Assembly (NCBI RefSeq): GCF_032362555.1
Contig: NC_083522.1
Coordinates: 5,186,001 to 5,250,000, forward strand
Source of the DNA: Amyelois transitella
Lineage: Eukaryota; Arthropoda; Insecta; Lepidoptera; Pyralidae
Reading direction: 5' to 3'
Length of the DNA: 64,000 nucleotides
The position numbers were made by a program, and so were the translations under genes. Below the pieces are notes generated by a model. That model saw only the letters and a program-made list of their open reading frames with translations. It ran no database searches and was not told where the DNA came from. Each line of letters begins with the position of its first letter. Position 1 is the stretch's first letter. Positions 1 to 10,753 of the stretch are shown here, piece after piece.

Positions 1-998
1 ATACACTCTCAAGTATGTATCAAAATACAAAGATATTTTTCACGTTATTTTTTAAATTATTTCGCAAAATTTATTAGCAAAGAACCTTCCAAATCTTGTT
101 CTTTTAACATGAGAGGTATAAGAAGGGGGATTTAAGAATAAAGGTAGAGCATCAGTTGACAACTGAGGAGAGCTGGAAAGAGACCTTAAGACATTGTATT
201 AGAGGACATGGAACATGGTATAACTAAGATAAAAATAAAATTATATGGAGAGAACCGCATATCTCCTAAAATTGACAGAATCAGGCATAATGCAATTTAA
301 AGAACTCCATTAACATTACGCTTAGATAAATAATAATGATATAATGTTCTTTTTACTTGTGCAAAGACATTTCCCGTTGTTAAAAGTACCTACTTTATAA
401 TAAAATTCTCTAAAACGAGGAAATAATGAGAAACGCATATCCTCAAACAAAACACGCAATTACGTTTTGTAATTGACCTTTTCGTTTTAAATATCATATT
501 TACACATTTTTCTTACGCACAAAAGCAGATTTTATTGCGTTACAAAATGAAAGTATCTTGAAATTGTTTTCCGGGTTTCGTAACCTACTTTTGAACGCTC
601 CTTTCGTGTTTCGCCATGTGGTATATAAAATGAATGCAGGAAATTCCTGAATATAAAACAAAGAGATATTAAATTTAAATCCAATGTACAGGAAAGGTAT
701 GCAAAATTTTGTACTGGAGGTAAAGAAGGTGTATCTTAGAAACATAAAAAGCTGCCGTACTAAGCATTCCTGAAACTAAATTATTTTTTAATTTACTTAA
801 GCAAATCTTTCTTTCATTAATATTGAAATCGAGTTAAGAAACACCAAAATCACTTAATGAAATAAATTTCCGAACACTTGTAACTCCTTGGCCGATTAAA
901 TTTCGTTTTATCACAAATGCCGATTTGACTTTGAAAATTTTGTTAATTTAAGAAATGTAACTGAGTAGACGGACATTGAAGAGGATAATTACTTGTAC

Positions 999-1066
999 GC
1001 TGTACGTTCACAATTTGTAGACATGAAAGTGAATTATTTCATGTCTACAAATTGTGAATGTACAGC
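999..1066. repeat. Near-perfect inverted repeat (30-bp arms, 8-nt loop)
   Basis: The arms at 999-1028 and 1037-1066 are reverse complements with one mismatch and are separated by eight bases. The transcript of either strand would fold into a long hairpin. No family resemblance was recognised. It may be a replication template-switch product, a tiny foldback element or a small-RNA precursor; the sequence does not decide. Confidence 0.8.
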
Positions 1067-3611
1067 ATTTACATGAGATCCTTAAAACGCGCAATATTTA
1101 AGTAAAAATACAAACTTTTATACATCATAAATAGTTGTTATACTGTAGATAAAGTACGTACTATTATAATACCCCTTTATTTAACCTGGTTGCATTATTT
1201 CTGAGGGGGAGCGTAATTTCCGCCTTACTGTCCTCATGATGAGTCTGGCCTCTGTGACAATTAAATAAAAAAACGTCCAAAGATAAGAAGACGTACAGTG
1301 TAGAAGCTGATTCGATGTGTGCTGGTGATTATAGTCTACTATTCAAATATCTCAGAGTAATAATAAAATAAGTAAAAAAAAATAAACAATAAATGAATTT
1401 ATCAACTCAAAGATTAGAAACGGCAAAAGGTTGACATAACAGTTAAAATTTTAAAATAATAAATAATAAATAAATAAAATGTTTATTTTCAAAAACTCTT
1501 TACATAAGTAACACAGTTGTAGATTGGTGCCTCCTTTTAAGCTTTACGCCTGTGCCAGGAGACGCCGCTCTTCTATTAACTACACTACTTATAGCTATAA
1601 TATATATATATATTTAATCATTAAATTCTACTTTACAATTTACATTCATACGGGTCATTCCACAATAATAGTACCACTCATTGTCCGCAACACCTTTCAC
1701 ATAGTACAATTAGTAATATTTTGTAACAAAATTGTTAAATAACAGCTCGAAATGTGTTTTATTTAGTACTGATATATTTAGGAATATATATATTTAAAAT
1801 TAATTTGAAATCTCTCATTAAGTCCCCGAAATATCAGTCCCTAGGCATGTCCGCATTCCAAAATTTTATGTTTGGGCACACATATTTATAGATACATCAA
1901 CTGTATACTTTATTTGCTTTAACCACTGTCTAGTTTATCATATTTACACCTACCAAAATAATAAGTACTATTACACAAAAATAAAAAAAAGAGAAGAAAA
2001 TACAACACTATCGTTCAACTCAATTTGTGCGCTTACTATCTGTAATGAAATTCTGAAACAACTTATTTGTAAGTCAAGCTAACCTAACTCAATTAAGTAG
2101 TGACTCTATCATAAACACTATTAGAGGGTAAAATGGTACTAATAGCCTCGGTGCATCGTGGTCCACTTCAGGCTCCAGAGACGTTGAAGTAATGACAGTT
2201 CTGGTGAGTTCCTATTTGTACTAGATAAGTTGCCTCAGTTTATTCTTAAATAGACTTTTGCTAGGTTTAATTTTGGAGGAAATTTCCAAAGATTATTTTC
2301 CATCAAGCAAAGAACTCATCTGGAGGAGAGCCTGAGGCGCGCCTATGACACGATCGCTCCCGTCTGACTACGGAAAATTGTTCATATTGGAGCATGGTTA
2401 TGGATATGCAGGAACATAAAGCATCAGTTAGCAATCAAACGAATGTGAAGTCGTTTGGAGAGGATCTTGATCCCTCTTGGGTTTCAGTTTGTATTTATAA
2501 ACCTCTTCCCTGTCTCAACCTCTCCATCCTTCATCTTGCTTGTGTTTTCATATGCACCCTTAATTGTTTGTCGATTGACGACTTAGGATTTAACCAAAAT
2601 GCATAAGACGAACATTGAATCAGAGTCAGAAAAATTGGATAAAATTTAAGAAAAAACCATTGTAACATTGAACCTTTTTGTATGTAGAAGGGTCTATTGT
2701 CAGGACCATAGAAAATGACACAATGGACTCGTCATTGTGTGGTCACCCTAATTCGTCACTCTTGACCCAAATAAATCTGGTTCACGATACGCCTATTATC
2801 GGCTACTGTTTCGTAACAATCGTCACTTACTTTTGTTTTCTTCGGAGTTGTTGTCCCTTTTCGAGAATGTTCCTTTCTTTTAGGCGGGTATATTGAAGAG
2901 TTCATATAATCTTAAGAGGACTGTTAAGTGTTAGGTTCTTTGTTTTATATTGAAATTGTAATATTATGTTGTTTTAGTAGTAGAATCACATGATATACAT
3001 AATTGACAACAATTCATATCACGTTTTTGGGGTTGACAATAAACATAAATAATATATTCACAAGGCTCGAAGCCAACGTTTAGATAAGGTAAAAACTTAG
3101 TTATAGAATTAAGATTTAGGTTTCAGTGATTTAACTTTCATACATATGTGAGTATGTTTATTTTTTCACTTAGAAAACATACATTTTGCAAACGATTCAA
3201 TCTGTTTCATACTTAACTAATCTAGGAGGAAATAAAAATTAAATTAAGTGCAAAGTGCAAAAAAATTGCAATTCTATTTTTTCATAATAAAAAACTTATT
3301 TTTTTTTACAATCTGAGTCGATCTATCCCATTAGACCAAGAGTTTTAATACAAAGTACTTTTTATTTTAAAGTACAAGCTGCGTTCAGTGTCAAAGGTTA
3401 AATAAACGTAACTCCATCGGGCGATCCATCTTGTGGGAGCATTTATGTGATCTTGACCTCAATTCTTGACCACGAGGCTAGCTGGAGATGAACTACTTGT
3501 ACCTAGACACTATTAAGGGTCTCTTTAATTTATGTCTTGCTGCTTAAAGCACAGCTATTATAAAGTTAAGATATATAAGGTACAGATCACATGCTAAAAA
3601 AATATTTATAA

Positions 3612-3762
3612 AAATCTTCTGGCGGTAATCTCAGTTACATCATCACCTCTCTGGAGAGAAACATGAGGTGCGCCTCGTGATCATGATCTTGAAAGTCAGA
3701 TTTTTAGTAAGGTAAGTCATGATTCTCACCTCCGTATCTTCTGCACGGGAACCTAACTCATA
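3612..3762 (-). repeat. Dispersed repeat family 2, degenerate copy
   Basis: On the minus strand this reads as the same repeat seen at 8611-8833 and 10864-11072: a 'ggttccc..aaggtt' block, then a 'tccagagaggtgatgatgt' block, then an AGGAAG-like end. It is diverged. It lies directly beside a fragment of the main SINE head, so the two have become joined. Confidence 0.55.
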
Positions 3763-3782
3763 TTGGATCATAGTAAAGTCAT

Positions 3783-3849
3783 CTTTTACGACATTCATGA
3801 GAAAAAGATGTAGTGATCCTATGTTAAAGTGCTGGGAACTACACGGCAC
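3783..3849 (-). mobile_element. SINE-like repeat (main family), 5' head fragment
   Basis: The sequence matches the reverse complement of the head of the ~265 bp SINE: TTTTACGACATTCATG, then a TAGTGATCCTA block, then GGGAACTACACGGCAC. Only the first ~70 bp of the element are present and it is diverged. Confidence 0.65.
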
Positions 3850-4378
3850 ATCGGTCTCCTGACTTTAATCATTAACATTTACAGTCCCGCATTCGTTAGT
3901 CATACGAGTAGCATAGAAAAGTATTTTATGGTGATGGATGACTATAGAAGCCAATATTGCACGTTTCTCGAAAATCCGTTGGCCAATTCCTTAAATATTC
4001 TTATTTTTTTTTTAATAAGTGAAGAAAAGATGTTGTGTCATTTATTAAATCTTAAAAAAAAAATAACGGCTGCGGTACTACTAGTAAAATAGAATTGCGC
4101 TTAAATATCCTACTGCACATATAACAGCAGCCATTCCTTGCACTACCCAGGCGTACATTCTCAAGGATTCTTTGATAAATGTGCTTTCAGACTATTCCTA
4201 GTAACGTCTATCACCCCTTGAATTATCTTCCACTTAATCTCAATCCCAACTAATATTCTAAACGCGATAGAAAGTTTGTTTGTTACGTCTTGACGCGTTT
4301 TCTACTGAACCAAAATTTCTTAAAATTTCGCGTATATAAAATTAAAACGGACGAATTAAAAGAAGGACAAAGGGTATA

Positions 4379-4452
4379 TTTCCTAGTCCCTTTGGGTTTC
4401 GAAAAATGTGTATTCTTTTGTAAATGGTCCTAAAGTCACAGGTAAAAGCTAG
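4379..4452 (+). mobile_element. Helitron-like 3' end fragment
   Basis: The sequence ends in AAAAGCTAG followed by T, the usual CTAG|T terminus of lepidopteran Helitrons. The preceding sequence (TGTATTCTTTTGTA) matches the subterminal part of the copies at 17144-17257 and 60352-60725. Confidence 0.5.
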
Positions 4453-5647
4453 TTTAATATAAAGGAATTTCAGATTTAACTTGACGAATATAAATATTGG
4501 TGGAATTACTTTTCATTAGTGGTGGTGTATTCTCGATTTAATTTTAAGGTAGGTATTGCTTAAAGGTATCATACCATATAAAGACTGCACGTATTTACAT
4601 GCCGTTTTTAGGTACTCCATAGGCCACATTAAGCAATATACCTACATTGATTTTTTGTCGCTTTAGTTAAGGTTTGTTTACCATAACTATATAGCTATTT
4701 ATCTAAGAAACTTGAGTTTACAACTGCATACTAAGGTTGCATTTTTAATCTGCGCATGCAATAAAACTTCGAGGAGGTCGTGCGATTGGTAGCGGGTGAG
4801 GAAAATAAGTTTTATTTACATCGAGGCAACTGATGCTTTTCTTGAAACTTTAACCTGAATTAAAATGGAGTATTTTTCATTTGACTTAACACCGTTAATT
4901 TTATGAAATTTTGTTAGATATTATAAACGTATTTATTTAAGTTGTCGTATACCATTGTCTTTTATTTCAGGAATCAATATATCAAATACATAGGATAAAC
5001 TTATAATTTAAGGAAATTTTAACAGCTTTTCGCTTTTGGACGACGAAACTAAGTAGATTATAACCATATTGGTTGTACAGATGATCGGCCTTAGTATGGA
5101 AAAGTGAGAAGAAACATCCTTTTTGCTTTTTGTTTTTATTGAAACCTACTAAATTTCAATGTCTAAATAAGCTGTGAAAATCGCTTTAACCAATGAAATT
5201 CAAATTTTTATTGTAATTTCTCTAGTAAATTTCATAGATATCAAATGTTTTATTTGCAAATTAAAGTTTGTAGGGAAAGTGCTTACTCTTTGACAAGGCA
5301 AAGCAGAGTCTTCACTTCAAAGAAAAGCAATCCTATCAATGGAATCAGCAGCTATTCGTCTTACATTTAAAATATAGAAGTCCTTATAAGGAATTGCGTT
5401 AGTGACATAACATGGTTATATCAGAATCGATGCGGTAACTGAGTTGGTTCGCGGATATTGCATCCGCTCGACGTCGGCGGCGGATATGGCGTCACACGGG
5501 GTGAAAAATTTACAGATAGCACGCATTAACTCTTTACGGGGTAGACAGATACAGTTACGAGAAGGCAATGTCGTAAATAGTTTTATTTTTGTATACGTTA
5601 TATACCTAATGCTTGTATGAGATTCAGTACCTTTTTCAAATTGGAAA

Positions 5648-5814
5648 GTCTGGCGAAAGGGCCGATCAAAAGAACCGAAGCCGACGAGCTAGCATGAAGG
5701 GACGTATGAATGTGTGTGAGGCGAAAGAAGTATGCAGGGATCGTGGCAAGTTCTAAGATGTAGTCTACCCCTGTCTACCCCACCGAGGAAAAGACGTGAC
5801 TTTATGTATGTATG
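5648..5814 (+). mobile_element. RTE-like LINE 3' fragment, decayed
   Basis: The block AGGCGAAAGAAGTATGCAGG and the following GGATCGTGGCAAGT match the end of the reverse-transcriptase frame at 28840-28870. It then runs through a CTACCCC motif to AAGACGTGACTTTATGTATG, the family's 3' end. Substitutions and small indels break the frame, so this is an old 5'-truncated copy. Confidence 0.7.
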
Positions 5815-6894
5815 ATATTTACACGTAGTGACAAGTTTAACGCAAGATATAAAAAATTGCGAGTTACTATGAAAGAAACGCAAGCAATAAAAAATTTAAG
5901 CGTTTTGCGAATATGATTATTGATAAAGTTTATGAGAAAGTTATGCAATTTGGGAAAATTGGCCTTACGAGACTTATTGGCAATATAAATCAAAAAGTTT
6001 TCTGTGTTTTCACGCATTCGTGAGATAAAAATGTAATCCCCCTTCATCTGTAGGTCCCGGTTCCTAAGTTGCCTTTGGCTTATTTTATCTTATAAGATCG
6101 TATTTTGAACCCTACTTTATTTTTGAAACCAAAGTAACGGTACCTACTTGTAGTACCATAATTTTGGAACCTTAGTTTTAAATTAAACGGAAAACACAAA
6201 AATGAAAGATACTCAAATCATATTAGAACGTAGATTAAAAATTACATTTTAATGTAACTTTAAGGTAACTAAATGAACTTATCCACAGATCTATAAGTAC
6301 ATAGAAGGAAGCTTTGTATAACTGAAGTACTAACAGTAATTATTTGTTGAAAACCATGTTGTGTGTATTATTTCCCGTACAATAAAGTAAATTTTTCTTT
6401 TCAACTACCAAGGCATCTGATGTAATAAGAAGAATCGGGGGCGTCTAACACAGTTATTGTTTATAAGAAAGTAAAATTACTTATATTTGAAAATTGTTTA
6501 CATAGAAATACTATATTAATATTCTGAAGAACAATAATTTATTATTATTACTAAATAAAAGGGCAAATTAATGAAATCGTATTGGCGAAGTCATTTTGAT
6601 TGAATAAGGTAATTCTATAATTTTAACTGGGTCTACCTAAACATAGGTATTTAAAAATTCATTGGAAATATAAGGTCTTTGAACTAGAATGAATGAAGAA
6701 TAAACACACAACACAAATACTCGCACGAGAGTCTGAAACGATCGCGTCTTGCGTATTGTTCAAGCGGAAACTTTCAAACAATAAAGCAGAGATTTGCTAG
6801 AACAAATAAACCTACTTCACTGGAGAATAAAGGATATTCGTAATATAGTCTAAGCAGGATTCTTAATAAACTCGTACATAGGATTATAAGTTGT

Positions 6895-7135
6895 CAATAA
6901 ATAAATATTTACGGGATAAATTACACAGGCTCAAAGTAAGATCGAGACTTGTGTAACTAGATACCCGATACGACGATACCATATTTTATAATAAATAGGT
7001 ATTTATTTATATTTATAAACATCCAAACACTAAGCCCAATTCAAGTTCGTTTGTTTATCATCATGTCCTGGCCGGGATTCGAACCAAGGACTTACAGTGT
7101 CACAGATAAGCACACTACTGCTGTCATAGATGCCA
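6895..7135 (-). mobile_element. tRNA-derived SINE (lepidopteran type)
   Basis: Read on the minus strand, the head holds a polymerase III B box, GGTTCGAATCCCGGCC, at about 7069-7084, with a plausible but degraded A box about 45 bp upstream. The body ends with the ACACAAGTCTCGA and TGTGTAATTTATCCCG blocks that I recognise as the conserved 3' end of a widespread lepidopteran tRNA-derived SINE. It is diverged, so an old copy. The polymerase III box is a relic and not evidence of a functional tRNA. Confidence 0.75.
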
Positions 7136-7690
7136 ATTATTATCTGAATCTCGATTTCATAAGGTAAATAGACGTGGCATTTTGGCTCTGTATATTCCGT
7201 AAGCAACGTGATAATGTGTGTATTTTGTTGTACATCTGCAACTCTACTTCAATTAAAAATTTAGTTTATTTTGGTGGCATATAATTTGACAAAATGTTAA
7301 TATCTTTAACCAATTTACTACAAGAAACCAATTAAATTAAGAAGAACTGAGTTTAGAATATTCCATTTTTCTTTTACTTTTACGACATCCACAATGCCTC
7401 TTTTATTTTAAAATCGCATTATTTTGCTAGCGCTTTGCAGGTAAAAGCCAATTTTACACGAACCGTAGGCTATCAATACCAAGCAAAAGGTGCTAATGAA
7501 ATTTTAGTCTCTGAACATACTCGTACACTACCTGAGTATACTATCAATATCACAGGAAATCAAGTTTGGAATGTCCGTTCACATAGGCAAATACCTTAAA
7601 TGATCTAACGACACATTAATTTGTAAAAAAAATGTAAAAACATTTTTTGATTATTTTTAACACATTTAAAGCACACGATTAGTCCCTATT

Positions 7691-7877
7691 TCCATACTTA
7701 TATAATATTACAAATGCGAATGTAACTTTGTTTGGCTGTTACGATTTCACGCAAAAGCCACTGAACCGATTTTGGTAAAATTTGGTATAGAGATTAAATT
7801 TACCATGAGGAAGTACATAGGCTACATTTTATTGCGAAAAAAGAAACCACGTGGGCGAAGTTGCGGGCTAAAGCTAC
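7691..7877 (+). mobile_element. Lep1-like non-autonomous Helitron
   Basis: It starts TCCATACTTATATAATATT and continues AAATGCGAATGTAACTTTG, then a CCACTGAACCGATTTTGGTA block. It ends GTGGGCGAAGTTGCGGGCTAAAGCTAC. These are the start, middle and end of the common lepidopteran Lep1-type Helitron. The terminal CTAG has mutated to CTAC. It encodes no protein. Confidence 0.8.
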
Positions 7878-8319
7878 TTTTTATATATAAACTAAGACAC
7901 ACTGCGATGTCAAATAAAGAAAAGATCAAACAGGTAAGTACCTAGTATTTAAGTTTAGTATTTGAATCTATACTACCAAATAGTTCCTCCTATCAGTAAG
8001 CTCGCATTCTTCAAGGGAAATAAAGAAAATTAAATTACTTAGGAAATATGAGTACCTAATGAATATATAAATACGAAGAAAAAATCCTTTTACCTTTCAC
8101 AAGCCAATATCTCTAACAAAATATTAAAAAGGGTTCCTTCAAGCCGAAGCTTATGTTAGTATAACATTCATTTTTCATCTCATTGCCCCGCAAAGGTTCC
8201 TAAGTGAAACATCCTGTATCGATTGATACATGATACTATAACAATACAAAGCCCCTTTTAGAACGTGGTCAGCAATCGCGCTCTTCTGCTTTAAGACTAA
8301 GATCTCGTTGCATGTTTTA

Positions 8320-8466
8320 TACATACATATAATCACGTCTTTATCCCTAACGGGGTAGACAGAGCTCACAGTCTTGACAAGACTGAGATTCCACGTTTAG
8401 CTGTATGACTTCATAATTGAATTGAGATTCGAATAGTGACAGTTTGTTAGCTCATCGCCTATGTAT
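8320..8466 (-). mobile_element. SINE-like repeat (main family), 3' part
   Basis: Minus-strand copy. It begins with the tail (ATACATACATATAATCACG), continues through the stem-loop TCTTGACAAGA, and reaches the GTGACAGTTTGTTAGCTCATCGCC block. The head is missing. Confidence 0.75.
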
Positions 8467-8610
8467 GTATATTTTATTCTGATTTAGTATCATTTACGGC
8501 AAGGGAAAATTAAAAAAAAACAAATCAACTTCACAACTATCCTAACTTAGAATTTAATGTGGACAAGAGATACATTGTTGTGATTAATTGACTTATATGA
8601 AATTTTAATA

Positions 8611-8833
8611 AAATCGTGAGGAACCTGCACATTCAGGCAACTGGATGATCGATCCAATACTATTTAGGTTCCCCTACAAAGGTTGCGGGGGAACGGAAAC
8701 AGAATTAGAAATAACAAACGGAATTAGACGGGAACTTGATTTACTAAATCTAGGATCCATGGTTAAAGGCATAACCCGGGCCCCTCTCCAGAGTGGCGAG
8801 GATGAAACCCAGACTAAAGCCAGGAGGAAGAAG
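8611..8833 (+). repeat. Dispersed repeat family 2
   Basis: One of the two best copies of a ~210 bp repeat. Shared blocks are ATCGTGAGGAA, GGTCCAATAC-like, GGTTCCCC..AAAGGTTGCG, an AATCTAGGATCCATGGTTAA-like block, CCTCTCCAGAGTGG, and a final AGCCAGGAGGAAG. Other copies are at 10864-11072, 3612-3762, 15868-15965, 41495-41612 and 55745-55870. No coding capacity and no class assignment. Confidence 0.7.
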
Positions 8834-8998
8834 AATGTCAGTTCTTTTGTTATCTGATTGGTTCTGGTTTTGATCAAATTTTCTGGATTGACACAGGGTA
8901 ATAAGGAGTAGATAGGTAGATAGGTATATAAGTACTCTTATGTCTTTAAGTTAATTGTAAAATAATTGATGCAATTTCTTTTAAGTATTTGCCATTTT

Positions 8999-9237
8999 AC
9001 GACATCCATGGGAAAGAGATGGAGTGGTCCTATTCTTTTTGTATTGGTGCCGGGAACCACACGGCAACTAAGGGATAGGCGTACAAACTTGGGATTATTT
9101 TTTAGGCGATGGGCTAGCATTCTGTCACTTTTTGAATGTCAATTCTATCATTAAGCCAAATAGCTGCCAACAGTCTTTTCAAGACTGTTGGCTCTGTCTA
9201 CCCCGCAAGGGATATAGACGTGACAATATGTATGTAT
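8999..9237 (+). mobile_element. SINE-like repeat with inverted 5' head and 14-bp target duplication
   Basis: The body and tail (about 9067-9237) are in plus orientation and end in (ATGT)n. The head (8999-9066) is present in reverse complement, ending CCGGGAACCACACGGCA where the body starts. The whole composite is flanked by the identical 14-mer GTATTTGCCATTTT at 8985-8998 and 9238-9251, so it was inserted as one event. About 8 bp of the element are missing at the junction. This is what twin priming during target-primed reverse transcription produces. Confidence 0.85.
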
Positions 9238-10164
9238 GTATTTGCCATTTTGAAAATCCATACTACAAATTAATAGTTTTATCCATATTAATATTATGAT
9301 TGCTGCCTGTCGTTCAATCTGTCCGAAACGCTACTTGTTTTCACGGCTGTACCTTTGCCAAAACAGTAAGTAAATTACAATAGACAAGACGAAAAAACTA
9401 TGATATACATACTGTGTCTAAAAACAGTAATCGGACTCTCTCTTTCTCATCTTTGCGTTTCCAATTGCAACCTTGGCTACTATCCAGTTACTAAGAATCT
9501 TTAAGCCAATCTGATATAATATCGGACCCGTCCGCGACAGACAGACGGACCAAACTTCTATGATGTATTTCTTCAAGTCTTTATTAGCTTTTGCACTATT
9601 GTTACCAGATGTCAAGAGCTGGGTGAATATTGTTGATAGATTTACTCGTAAAACGAAAATACAAATTAACTACTTTTAAACGACCTATATGTTATCTAGA
9701 AATAGAGTTCAATTTCTGGAAATAACATCTAATACACATAACAACAAACAGTATGCTATGTTGATTTGTTTCTTATAACTTTGAGAGTCTTGATCTGAAA
9801 TGATGAAAACTTGATCGTCAAATACATATTATAAGATTTATTTATTTCATCTTTATGCCTCACGAGGTAGATATGGCTATCTCTTATTTTAATTCATTAA
9901 TTATAAATTTCATACTGTCTAGATACCTACATAAGTGACGCACGTTGTAATGAAAAGTTATATATTGTCTCAGCCGTTCTTTCAATAAATAGATTACTAT
10001 TGTATATTGTTTACATTATGATTGAAGGCTATTGAACTGATTGTTATTATAAATTAAATCGCAACAACGTTTAGTTACTAAATTACCTTTTTTCATTTAT
10101 TTCACTGGATACTATATAACAGGATATATATAATTTGATAGATAGGGTTTGTATTAATACTAAT

Positions 10165-10398
10165 ATAGCCGTTAAAGCTGAACGTGGCCTTTATGTCTTT
10201 TAAAGACTATTGGCTCTGTCTTTTCCCAAGTCTAGTCTGATATAACCGTACATTTAGGACTATCCTGTAAGCGACCAGAAATAAGCATTCATTATAATAT
10301 AATTTCTTTAAAAAATAAGCTTGACGAGCTAGCAGAGCGGCCTTGGAGTCTTTGCGAGACTGTTGGCTCTGTCTAGGGATAAAGACGTGATGTATGTA
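10165..10398 (+). mobile_element. Two SINE-like 3' fragments (main family)
   Basis: The first, near 10165-10222, carries GCTGAACGTGGCC and the stem-loop region followed by TTGGCTCTGTCT. The second, near 10330-10398, carries GGCCTTGGAGTCTTTGCGAGACTGTTGG and ends at GACGTGATGTATGTATA. Both are decayed. Confidence 0.55.
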
Positions 10399-10653
10399 TA
10401 GTTTCGGTTTTCTTATGATTTGAAAAAAAGAAAGAAATTGGCCGATTCATTCGGATGCTTCAACATCTGTGATGGGGCACACCTGCCTTTGGGAAAGAGG
10501 CGTGTATGTTTGTATATATTGACACACCTTTTACTTCTATATTTTAATAGCTTATATAAATATTATTCATTTAATTACTAAAAACTTAACATTGATTCTC
10601 TGAGACTTAGAATTTTGGTAACTTTTGACTAATGAAGGAAAAGTAATATCAGT

Positions 10654-10753
10654 TTAAAATCGTGAAACTTCATTCGATCTCGCGAAGTCCTCTTTTCTCT
10701 TGGGATCTGTTACAACATCCCTCATCCTTCTTCTCACAATCACGTAGATTACC
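10654..10753 (-). CDS. Transporter A exon 5 (C-terminal tail and stop)
   Basis: 100 nt; encodes a short basic tail (VIVRRRMRDVVTD) ending SRF-stop. Acceptor TATTTCAG. Confidence 0.9.

Larger units (their letters stand above)
1..10653. other. Intergenic region without a recognisable gene
   Basis: No exon with protein-family resemblance could be found on either strand. The open frames here are short and without motifs. The region holds scattered repeat copies (listed separately) in AT-rich DNA. A small GC-rich patch lies near 5440-5505 and is unexplained. The final stretch before 10654 should include the 3' untranslated region of transporter gene A, which is transcribed leftwards; only a possible ATTAAA-type poly(A) signal (TTTAAT on the plus strand near 10570) is seen there. 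Single coding exons of a neighbouring gene shorter than about 100 nt could have been missed. Confidence 0.6.

Noticed and set aside
500..745. Minus-strand 81-codon open frame
   Set aside because: Low-complexity codon content, no motif, no splice context; expected by chance in AT-rich DNA.
1599..1614. Short TA-rich runs here and near 18617 and 53590
   Set aside because: Ordinary simple-sequence DNA in an AT-rich genome; nothing beyond background.
7069..7135. tRNA gene on the minus strand
   Set aside because: The B box is perfect but the rest continues into a typical SINE body, and the cloverleaf is degraded.
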